This document shows, piece by piece, positions 6,603 through 12,216 of a DNA stretch of 12,216 bases (position 1 is the first letter of the stretch; every line of letters begins with the position of its first letter). Under the pieces are notes generated by a model, which worked only from the letters and a program-made list of their open reading frames with translations, made no database searches and was not told the origin of the DNA. Source of the stretch: Candidatus Binatia bacterium (GTDB taxonomy: Bacteria; Desulfobacterota_B; Binatia; UBA9968; JAJDTQ01); assembly GCA_022827045.1 (NCBI GenBank), contig JAJDTQ010000176.1:1-12216 (forward strand), in the 5' to 3' direction. The position numbers and the translations under genes are program-made.

Positions 6603-7571
6603 ATGACCCTTGATCCATCACCGGCGGGAAGGGCGGGTCCGGCCGGCGACATCCGGAGCCCCTTTGACGCGATTCTCCTCATCGCCTTCGGCGGTCCGGA
6701 AAGACCCGGCGAGATCCGCCCGTTCCTCGAACGCGTGACCGCCGGACGGCGCATCCCGCCGGCGCGCCTCGAGGCGGTGGCGCGTCACTACGAGTTTATC
6801 GGCGGCCGCTCGCCGCTGAACGAGCTCACCCGCGCACAGGCCGATGCCTTGCGCCGGCGGCTGGAGGGGCGCGGAGCGGCCGTCCCGGTTTACGTGGGAA
6901 TGCGCAACTGGCGCCCGTTTCTGGACGAGGCTCTGGCCGAGTTGACGGCGGACGGTTGCCGGCGGGTGTTGGGGATCATCCTCTCGGCGTTCCAGACCGA
7001 GGCATCCTGGGGCCGGTATATCAGCGCCGTGGAAACCGCCCGCGAGGCCATGACGGTCGGCACCCCCGCGGTGGAGTATGCCCGGCCCTGGTCGCGCCAT
7101 CCGCTGTTCATCCAGGCCGTGGCCGACCGCGTGTCCGCCACCGCCGGCGAGATGCCGCAGGCTTTTCGGGATGCCCCGCTGGTGTTCACCGCCCACAGCA
7201 TACCACGGCCCATGGCCGATGGTTCCCCCTACGCCGCCCAGTTCCGGGAGGCGTCGCGGCGGGTGGCCCAAAGTCTCGGGCGGTCCCACTGGACGCTGGC
7301 GTACCAGAGCCGCAGCGGCAACCCCCGCGACCCCTGGCTGGAGCCCGACGTGGGCGACGTCATCGAGGAACTGGCGAGAGCGGGTGAGAAGGCGGTCATC
7401 GTGGTGCCCATCGGTTTCGTCTGCGACCATGTCGAGATCCTCTACGACCTCGATGTCGACGCCCGGCAAAGAGCTCGGGAGCTGGGAATGGACTTCTACC
7501 GGGCTCCCGCGCTCAACGACCACCCCTTGTTCATCGACATGCTCGCCGAGATCGTTTCGGCATCCCGTTAG
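6603..7571 (+). CDS. hemH: ferrochelatase (proto- or coproporphyrin)
   Basis: Inserts Fe2+ into a porphyrin during heme synthesis. The 322-residue product is of normal length for the single-domain bacterial enzyme. Visible signatures are AFGGP at 28-32, the VGMRNWRPFL segment at 98-107, VFTAHSIP at 194-201 with the metal-binding H198, and GFVCDHVEILYDLD at 271-284 with the conserved acid E278. Only two cysteines are present, so the 2Fe-2S cluster of some ferrochelatases is unlikely. Whether it uses protoporphyrin IX or coproporphyrin III cannot be settled here; no chdC/hemQ, hemG or hemY neighbour is visible. ATG 6603 has no clear Shine-Dalgarno sequence, but no better start precedes AFGGP, and it follows the Rieske gene by 21 nt. 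The first 20 residues are a low-complexity extension before the core. Stop TAG abuts a repeat. Confidence 0.92.
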   Translation: MTLDPSPAGRAGPAGDIRSPFDAILLIAFGGPERPGEIRPFLERVTAGRRIPPARLEAVARHYEFIGGRSPLNELTRAQADALRRRLEGRGAAVPVYVGMRNWRPFLDEALAELTADGCRRVLGIILSAFQTEASWGRYISAVETAREAMTVGTPAVEYARPWSRHPLFIQAVADRVSATAGEMPQAFRDAPLVFTAHSIPRPMADGSPYAAQFREASRRVAQSLGRSHWTLAYQSRSGNPRDPWLEPDVGDVIEELARAGEKAVIVVPIGFVCDHVEILYDLDVDARQRARELGMDFYRAPALNDHPLFIDMLAEIVSASR

Positions 7572-7637
7572 GCCCTCACCCGGCCTTCGGCCACCCTCTC
7601 CCATGGGGAGAGGGGTTGTGTTTGATTACTCGGACAG
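7571..7637 (+). repeat. 67-bp composite repeat, probably the hemH 3' end
   Basis: Begins GGCCCTCACCCGGCC at the last base of the hemH stop codon, carries the hairpin CCCTCTCCC (7594-7602), ATG, GGGAGAGGG (7606-7614) followed by GTTGTGTTTG, and ends TTGATTACTCGGACAG. The unit at 11459-11525 is the same length and nearly identical. The stem plus T-rich tail makes it a plausible terminator for hemH. It then reads ACTCCC instead of GACACTA, so its right end has diverged. Confidence 0.75.
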
Positions 7638-7651
7638 ACTCCCAGGCTGTG

Positions 7652-7680
7652 TTGACCGGACCGGATTCCGGCTATAGGAT
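7652..7680 (+). promoter_or_regulatory. probable sigma70-type promoter of the substrate-binding protein gene
   Basis: TTGACC (7652-7657), 17 bases, TAGGAT (7675-7680): five of six and four of six consensus bases. The translation start is at 7739. The spacer contains the perfect palindrome CCGGATTCCGG (7661-7671), a possible operator between the two promoter boxes. Motif spacing is seen; activity is inferred. Confidence 0.45.
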
Positions 7681-7738
7681 GGCGGATGGGACAGGATACG
7701 GCCGTCCCGCTCATGTCCATCGCGAAGGGAGGGGGATC

Positions 7739-8743
7739 ATGCTCTCCAGATTCCTGAGTTCGCTGGCGGCGGCATTCCTTGCGGTGTTGACGTTCGTTTC
7801 GGTCTCCGCGGGATCGGAAAGGATGCGTGTCCGGGTCGCCTACGCAGGCTTCGGCGCGGGCACCATCGTTACCTCCATCGCCAGGGACAAGCATTTCTTC
7901 GCGAAGTACGGTCTCGACCTCGACGCCGTCTACCTCGACAGAGCCGCCACCGGCGGCGTGCAGTCCCTTCTGGGGGTCGACGTCTTCGTCTCCTCCGAGG
8001 ACGTGTTGCCCGCGCTGGAGGCCGCCGGTGAAGGCGCCGACCTGGTGTTTTTCGGAGGCCACGTGAGGCCGGAGAATTATCGCTTCGGCGTGGCCTCCTA
8101 CGTCGATCACCTCGCGCAGCTCAAGGGCAAGAAGGTGGGCGTGTCGAACCTCGGCAGAAAGTCCGACCTGATCGCGCGCGTGGTCCTCAGACGGGCGGGG
8201 CTGGACCCGGTGAAAGACGTGGAGATGGTTCCCATCGGCTTTTCGCCGCAAAGAATGGCCGCCATCTATCGCAACATCGTCCAGGGCGCGCCGCTGGTGC
8301 CCCAGGTGGCCGCGGAGGCGCGGAGGGTGGGCATCAAGGTCCTCGACATCGGCCAGGTCAACCTGGTGAACGACCTGCTGGTTACCTCGCGGTCTTTTGC
8401 CAACCGCAACCCCGACGCGCTGCGACGCTTCCTGATGGCCTATCTCAACGGCGTCCAGCATTTCCTCACCCAACGCGCCGACAGTATGCGGATCATGAAA
8501 GAGCACGTGACCCTGCCTCAGGGGACTTCCCTCCGCGAGGCCTACAACTGGCTCGCCCACGGGCTGGAACCGCTGCCGCTGCCGCACGCCGAGGCGCTCC
8601 AGGCGCTGATCGACGCGGTCTCGGTCACCGACCCGCGCGCCCGTGAACTCGATCCCCGTCGGCTGCTCGAACTGGATCCCCTCGGGCAACTCGAGCGGGC
8701 CGGCTTCATCAAGGGGCTGTATTCGGAGAAGATCGAGTTGTAG
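7739..8743 (+). CDS. ABC transporter substrate-binding protein, NMT1/SsuA-like
   Basis: Periplasmic ligand-binding protein of the type-2 fold used by nitrate/sulfonate/taurine and thiamine-precursor (NMT1) importers. The 334-residue product begins MLSRFLSSLAAAFLAVLTFV, a classical signal peptide with a probable cleavage after VSA at residue 24. The mature part shows the usual start RVRVAYAGFGAGTIVTSIARDKHFFAKYGLDLDAVYL (quoted in part: residues 30-66), then a LKGKKVGVSNLGRKSD segment near 128-143 that in this family begins the second lobe. ATG 7739 is set by GGGAGG at 7727-7732, six bases upstream; the longer open frame upstream is non-coding repeat and promoter. No permease or ATPase gene is near, so it is an orphan component. 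The ligand cannot be predicted. Stop TAG. Confidence 0.88.
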   Translation: MLSRFLSSLAAAFLAVLTFVSVSAGSERMRVRVAYAGFGAGTIVTSIARDKHFFAKYGLDLDAVYLDRAATGGVQSLLGVDVFVSSEDVLPALEAAGEGADLVFFGGHVRPENYRFGVASYVDHLAQLKGKKVGVSNLGRKSDLIARVVLRRAGLDPVKDVEMVPIGFSPQRMAAIYRNIVQGAPLVPQVAAEARRVGIKVLDIGQVNLVNDLLVTSRSFANRNPDALRRFLMAYLNGVQHFLTQRADSMRIMKEHVTLPQGTSLREAYNWLAHGLEPLPLPHAEALQALIDAVSVTDPRARELDPRRLLELDPLGQLERAGFIKGLYSEKIEL

Positions 8744-8780
8744 ATGCGCCTTGGCGGCGCTCGCGCGGACCGCCCTAAAA

Positions 8781-8809
8781 TTGCATTCGCCGCCCGGATC
8801 CCCTAAAAT
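8781..8809 (+). promoter_or_regulatory. possible promoter of plsC
   Basis: TTGCAT (8781-8786), 17 bases, TAAAAT (8804-8809); the -10 matches five of six bases. TAAAAT is part of CCCTAAAAT, which occurs twice here (8773-8781 and 8801-8809). Immediately downstream, CGGGCTC (8814-8820) and GAGCCCG (8827-8833) form a 7-bp hairpin that would lie in the 5' leader. Confidence 0.4.
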
Positions 8810-8866
8810 GAAACGGGCTCGGACCTGAGCCCGCCAACGGGCACGGGTATACACGCCGCCAACAGC

Positions 8867-9637
8867 ATGTACACGCTAAAGCTGGCCCTGATCGTCCTTG
8901 GAAGCATTCTCCAGAGCATTCCCATCATCGCCCTCGGGCTCGTGGACCCCAACGGCAGGCGCGTCTATCCCATGTTCCGGTTCTGGTCGTGGTGCGTGCT
9001 CAAGACCGGCGGCGTGGGGCTGACCGTCCGTCAGGTCGGGCGTTTGGATCCGGAACAGACCTACGTCTTCATGGCCAATCACCAGAGCAACATCGACATA
9101 CCGGTGCTGGTGCGGGCGCTCGGGCCGTTTCAGCTGCGGTGGATGGCGAAGCGGGAGCTGCTCCGCATCCCGTTCTTCGGCTGGGCGCTGTGGGCCTCCA
9201 AGCACATTGTCGTCAAACGCGCCCGATCGAAAGACGTGGCGGTGGCCATGGCGACCGCCTGCGAGAAGCTGGGAAAGGGGATATCGGTGGTGGTGTTTCC
9301 CGAAGGCACCCGTAGCGTGGACGGACAGCTTCTGCCGTTCAAGCGAGGCGGGTTTCGCCTGGCCGAGAAGGCAGGCGTTGCCATCGTGCCGGTCACCATC
9401 AACGGCTCCGGTTTGCTGATGAAGCGGGGAGACTGGCGTCTCAAGCCCGGGACCGTCGAGGTCGTCATCGGCGAGGCGATTCCTTCCGACGACGCGGACG
9501 ATCGTTCCCGTCGCCAGATGCAGCGGGTCCGGGAGGCCATAGGCTCGAACCTGGCACGGCCCGGTGCGGGGTCCGGCGAGAGCGCCCCGATGTGGCGTAC
9601 CGAGGGCCTCCCGCCTGCCACAGGCCGTGAGGTCTAG
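8867..9637 (+). CDS. plsC: 1-acyl-sn-glycerol-3-phosphate acyltransferase
   Basis: Acylates lysophosphatidic acid to phosphatidic acid at the inner membrane, the second acylation of phospholipid synthesis. The 256-residue product starts with a hydrophobic segment (residues 5-26) that should anchor it. It has the catalytic NHQSNID block with H72 and D77, WMAKRELLRIPFFGW at 92-106, the substrate-binding FPEGTRS at 144-150 and VPVTING at 174-180. Length fits the family. ATG 8867 has no clear Shine-Dalgarno sequence. After about residue 230 the sequence is low-complexity and probably dispensable. The stop codon TAG (9635-9637) is made by the first three bases of the inverted-repeat element that follows. 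Without the element, the stop would directly abut the ATG of rnj, so the two genes were probably a translationally coupled pair. Confidence 0.92.
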   Translation: MYTLKLALIVLGSILQSIPIIALGLVDPNGRRVYPMFRFWSWCVLKTGGVGLTVRQVGRLDPEQTYVFMANHQSNIDIPVLVRALGPFQLRWMAKRELLRIPFFGWALWASKHIVVKRARSKDVAVAMATACEKLGKGISVVVFPEGTRSVDGQLLPFKRGGFRLAEKAGVAIVPVTINGSGLLMKRGDWRLKPGTVEVVIGEAIPSDDADDRSRRQMQRVREAIGSNLARPGAGSGESAPMWRTEGLPPATGREV

Positions 9638-9797
9638 TGTCCTGTCCCGTAAATTCGCGTGATAAGTCGCGCAGGATTTTTCGTCGTCGGCAAGGCGCGA
9701 TGACGAGCAGTGGCGGGCACCACGCGAGGAAGAGCAACGCAGCCGACGGCGAAAAAGACAAGCGAATTATCATGCGAATTTACGGGACAGGACACTA
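9635..9797. mobile_element. 163-bp MITE-like inverted-repeat element
   Basis: The ends are TAGTGTCCTGTCCCG (9635-9649) and its exact complement CGGGACAGGACACTA (9783-9797). The outer 31 bases of each arm match at 30 positions. Pairing resumes further in (TTTTTCG...CGTCGGC against GCCGACG...CGAAAAA), giving about 56-bp arms around a roughly 50-base centre. There is no coding capacity. Both ends are TA within CTAG, and removing the element with one TA leaves CTAG, matching the TA-duplicating, CTAG-preferring insertion described for IS630-type transposons. Which transposase mobilised it is not visible in the window. Confidence 0.85.
9789..9792 (+). promoter_or_regulatory. AGGA ribosome-binding site of rnj, inside the element end
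   Basis: AGGA ends six bases before the rnj ATG and is part of the element's right arm (ACAGGACACTA). In the folded RNA it would pair with TAGTGTCCT at the left arm, so the site is buried unless a ribosome or nuclease opens the base of the stem. The presumed ancestral site, GAGG at 9629-9632, now lies on the far side of the element. Confidence 0.5.
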
Positions 9798-9798
9798 G

Positions 9799-11454
9799 AT
9801 GGAGTCCCTGAGGGTCGTGCCTCTCGGAGGCCTGGGAGAGTTCGGCTGCAACATGCTGGCGGTGGAGTGGGGCGATGCCGTGATCGCCGTCGACTGCGGC
9901 GTGATGTTCCCTGGCCCCGAGCTCCTGGGCGTCGATCTCGTGATTCCCGACATCAGCTATCTGGTGGATCAGGGGAAGAACCTCGGCGCCATCGTCCTGA
10001 CCCATGCCCACGAGGATCACATCGGCGCGTTGCCCTACGTCCTCCGGCGCTGCCCGGTTCCCGTATACGGCACCCGCCTCACCCTGGGCTTCGTGCGCCA
10101 CAAGCTGCGCGAGCACAGGCTCGAGGAATCCGTCGATCTCGTTGAAATCGTACCCGGCGAGCGTTTCACGCTCGGTCCTTTCACGATCGAGGGGATATCC
10201 GTAACCCACAGCCTGGTAGACTGCATCGGCCTGGCCATCGAGACGCCGGTGGGTTGCATCGTGCACACCGGCGATTTCAAGATCGACAACACCCCAGTGG
10301 GTGGCGAGAGCTTCGACTTTCATCGTTTCGCGGCCTACGGAGACAACGGCGTCCTGCTGTTGCTCTCGGACTCCACCAACGTCGAGCGCGCGGGCAGCAC
10401 GCCGTCGGAACGCGCGGTCGGGGAAGGGCTTCGGGGGGTCTTCGGGTCCAGTCCGGGACGGATCTTCATCGCCACGTTCGCCTCCCACATCCCGCGCATT
10501 CAACAGGTGGCGGAGCTGGCCGCCGATTTCGGGCGCAAGCTGGTGCTGAGCGGCCGGAGCATCATCAACAACACCGGTATCGCCGCGGACCTGGGCTATC
10601 TCCGCCTGCCGCACGACGTCATGACGGACAGCCAGAGCTGGCAGGACTTCGCCGACGACCAGCTCTGTTTCCTCACCACCGGAAGCCAGGGAGAGCCCCT
10701 TTCCGTCCTGCACCGCGCCGCCTTCGAGGAGCACCGGTCCATCAGGATCCAGCCGGAGGACACCGTGGTGCTGTCGGCGAGGTTCATCCCCGGAAACGAG
10801 AAGATCATCGGCAACCTCATCGATCACCTCTACCGGCGGGGCGCCCGCGTCCACTACGAACGCACCTCGGAGATTCACGTGTCCGGGCACGCCAGCCAGG
10901 AAGAGCTGAAGACCATGATCCGGCTCACCCGGCCGCGCTACTTCGTCCCCGTGCACGGAGAGCTCCGGCAACTGAGCAAACACGTCGAGCTGGCGCGAGC
11001 CGTGGGCGTACCGGCGGACCATTGTTTCCTCCTGGAGAACGGCGACGCGCTGGAATTGACCGCGGACGACGCCTGGCGCGTGGAGCCGGTGGCCACCGGC
11101 AGGGTCTTCGTCGACGGCAAGGGCATCGGCGACGTGGAGGACGTCGTCATCCGGGACCGCCGGCACCTGAGCGAGGACGGGCTCGTGGTGGTGGCCATGG
11201 CGGTTCATCAGCGCACCGGCGAGGTGGCCGCGGGCCCGGACCTGCTGGCCCGGGGCTTCATGCGTTCGGAGGAAGAGGAAGAGGTCCTGGGCACGGCCAG
11301 GACCTCGTTGCGGGAGTACATCGACGGTTGCGGTGTGGAGATCCGCACCGACTCCGCCGAGCTCAAGGAAGGCATACGGAGGTCGTTGCGCAAGTTCTTC
11401 GAGAAGAGGCTGCACCGCCGGCCGGTGATCGTGCCTTATATCATGGAGATGTAG
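9799..11454 (+). CDS. rnj: ribonuclease J
   Basis: A metallo-beta-lactamase/beta-CASP nuclease with 5'-to-3' exonuclease and endonuclease activity in mRNA decay and rRNA maturation. The 551-residue product, normal for RNase J, opens VVPLGGLGEFGCNM and has the zinc motif THAHEDH at 68-74, H137 in SVTHSLVD, and HTGDFKID at 156-163. The beta-CASP domain follows with GRSIINNT, TTGSQGEP, SARFIPGNE and HVSGHA. A C-terminal domain, from about residue 450, ends in SLRKFFEKRLHRRPVIVPYI. ATG 9799 lies one base outside the inverted-repeat element, whose end supplies the AGGA ribosome-binding site. Upstream is plsC, downstream ftsK. The gene is intact with no missing active-site residue. Stop TAG. Confidence 0.96.
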   Translation: MESLRVVPLGGLGEFGCNMLAVEWGDAVIAVDCGVMFPGPELLGVDLVIPDISYLVDQGKNLGAIVLTHAHEDHIGALPYVLRRCPVPVYGTRLTLGFVRHKLREHRLEESVDLVEIVPGERFTLGPFTIEGISVTHSLVDCIGLAIETPVGCIVHTGDFKIDNTPVGGESFDFHRFAAYGDNGVLLLLSDSTNVERAGSTPSERAVGEGLRGVFGSSPGRIFIATFASHIPRIQQVAELAADFGRKLVLSGRSIINNTGIAADLGYLRLPHDVMTDSQSWQDFADDQLCFLTTGSQGEPLSVLHRAAFEEHRSIRIQPEDTVVLSARFIPGNEKIIGNLIDHLYRRGARVHYERTSEIHVSGHASQEELKTMIRLTRPRYFVPVHGELRQLSKHVELARAVGVPADHCFLLENGDALELTADDAWRVEPVATGRVFVDGKGIGDVEDVVIRDRRHLSEDGLVVVAMAVHQRTGEVAAGPDLLARGFMRSEEEEEVLGTARTSLREYIDGCGVEIRTDSAELKEGIRRSLRKFFEKRLHRRPVIVPYIMEM

Positions 11455-11458
11455 GCCA

Positions 11459-11532
11459 GGCCCTCACCCGGCCTTCGGCCACCCTCTCCCAGGGGGGGAG
11501 GGATTGTATTTGATTACTCGGACAGGACACTA
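11459..11532 (+). repeat. composite repeat ending in GGACAGGACACTA
   Basis: The first 67 bases match the unit at 7571-7637 with few differences: GGCCCTCACCCGGCC, the hairpin CCCTCTCCC against a G-run, TTGTATTTGATTACTCGGACAG. It then continues into GACACTA, so its last 13 bases equal the right end of the 163-bp element and the solo copy at 976-988. It fills nearly all of the 84-bp gap between rnj and ftsK and places an AGGA eleven bases before the ftsK ATG. Confidence 0.75.
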
Positions 11533-11538
11533 CGACTC

Positions 11539-12216
11539 ATGCAGAAAGGCTCTCGACTGAATCGTGAACTTTGGGGCTCGGTGGTCCTGGTCACCGCCTG
11601 TTTCGCCGTGCTCAGCCTGTTTTCCTACAGCCCCATGGACCGCTCCTTCAACGTCCCGTCGGGTTCCCCGGACCCCATCAACCTGGGCGGACTGGTGGGC
11701 GCCTACTTGGCGGACGCGTTGCTGCAGGGACTGGGCGTGATCGCTTACGTGTTGCCGGTCATCCTGTTGCTGCTGTCCTTTCGCCTGTTCCGCCGCGATC
11801 CCGGCAGGCCCAGGATCCTCAAGGTCCTCGGATACGGCGTGTTGGTGTGGGGCCTGGCGCTCCTGGTGAGTCTCGTCCACGAAATGGATCTGGCGCGGGA
11901 AAGCGGCGGCGTCCTCGGCGGGTTTTCGAGGGAGTTCCTGACCCAGATGTTCGGCTATGCGGGGACCTGTGTCATCACGGTGTTCCTGCTGCTGGCGGCG
12001 GCGATGCTGCTGTCCCAGACCTCCATGCTGGCGTGGTGGGGCCAGCTCGCGGGGGCCCACCGGAGGCTTCGTTCGACTCTGGGCGCCGGGGTCACCTCGG
12101 GTTGGCGCAAGGTGGAGGGGAAGCCTCCCGCCAACCTCAAGAAGGAGCGGGAGTTCAAGGCGCCGCCCATCGTCATGGAAGAGGAGATCTCCAAGGAACG
12201 CCCCAAGGCGCGCCGC
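11539..12216 (+). CDS. ftsK: DNA translocase FtsK, N-terminal part (runs off the window)
   Basis: FtsK anchors at the division septum and pumps chromosome DNA through to resolve dimers and clear the terminus. Only the first 226 codons lie here, with no stop before the end. The visible part is the 4-TM domain: hydrophobic segments at about residues 11-30, 53-81, 95-114 and 138-160. The conserved loop INLGGLVGAYLADALLQGLG occupies 47-66, as in known FtsK proteins. A charged linker begins after about residue 172. The RecA-like motor and gamma domain would lie beyond the window. ATG 11539 is the only start in this frame near the first membrane segment; AGGA at 11524-11527 is eleven bases upstream, so the ribosome-binding site is weak. 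It follows rnj by 84 bp of repeat. Confidence 0.93.
   Translation, partial: MQKGSRLNRELWGSVVLVTACFAVLSLFSYSPMDRSFNVPSGSPDPINLGGLVGAYLADALLQGLGVIAYVLPVILLLLSFRLFRRDPGRPRILKVLGYGVLVWGLALLVSLVHEMDLARESGGVLGGFSREFLTQMFGYAGTCVITVFLLLAAAMLLSQTSMLAWWGQLAGAHRRLRSTLGAGVTSGWRKVEGKPPANLKKEREFKAPPIVMEEEISKERPKARR

Noticed and set aside
8814..8833. Intrinsic terminator for the substrate-binding protein gene.
   Set aside because: The 7-bp stem has no following T-run and lies downstream of the better plsC promoter candidate, so it is more likely leader.
10254..11513. A 419-codon open frame on the plus strand over rnj.
   Set aside because: Shadow frame of rnj; arginine- and glycine-rich with no recognisable motif, and it runs into the downstream repeat.
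4083..11532. CRISPR array or tandem repeat system.
   Set aside because: The repeats are dispersed one or two per gene gap, in both orientations, without regular spacers or cas genes.

Overview
The window is a 12.2-kb piece of a GC-rich bacterial chromosome. It holds nine complete protein genes and the 5' part of a tenth. I see no rRNA, tRNA, CRISPR array or transposase gene. The lineage cannot be fixed from sequence alone. The rnj-ftsK order, the isolated molybdenum hydroxylase and amidohydrolase genes and the abundant intergenic repeats would fit an uncultivated, deltaproteobacteria-like or Tectomicrobia/Binatia-like soil or marine lineage. That is inference with low confidence.

Layout. nadK (NAD kinase, minus strand) diverges from an FMN nitroreductase gene (plus). 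A convergent gap with a REP-like palindrome separates the nitroreductase from a large molybdopterin-binding subunit of the xanthine dehydrogenase family (minus), whose usual FAD and 2Fe-2S partners are absent here. This gene diverges from an N-acyl-D-amino-acid deacylase-type amidohydrolase (plus); a 349-bp divergent gap between them is filled largely by hairpin repeats. On the plus strand then come a small Rieske ferredoxin-like protein and a ferrochelatase only 21 nt behind it, an orphan NMT1/SsuA-like substrate-binding protein with its own promoter-like sequence, plsC, ribonuclease J (rnj), and the N-terminal membrane part of ftsK running off the window.

The genes are mostly housekeeping (nadK, hemH, plsC, rnj, ftsK) mixed with probable catabolic or redox genes (nitroreductase, molybdenum hydroxylase, amidohydrolase). 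Nothing looks like a defence island, prophage or biosynthetic cluster, and I find no clear new multi-gene system.

The most interesting material is non-coding. A 163-bp MITE-like element with about 56-bp arms sits exactly between the plsC stop codon and the rnj start codon. Removing it together with one TA restores GTC-TAG-ATG, a stop codon directly abutting a start codon and a CTAG target like that of IS630-type elements. The element re-supplies both the plsC stop codon and an AGGA ribosome-binding site for rnj, and that site would be buried in the base of the element's own hairpin. The outer end of this element recurs alone near 975 and near 11520. A second repeat family (GGCCCTCACCC...CCCTCTCCC hairpins) occurs five times, always between genes. 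One copy is flanked by a 12-bp direct repeat that contains the stop codon of the amidohydrolase gene.
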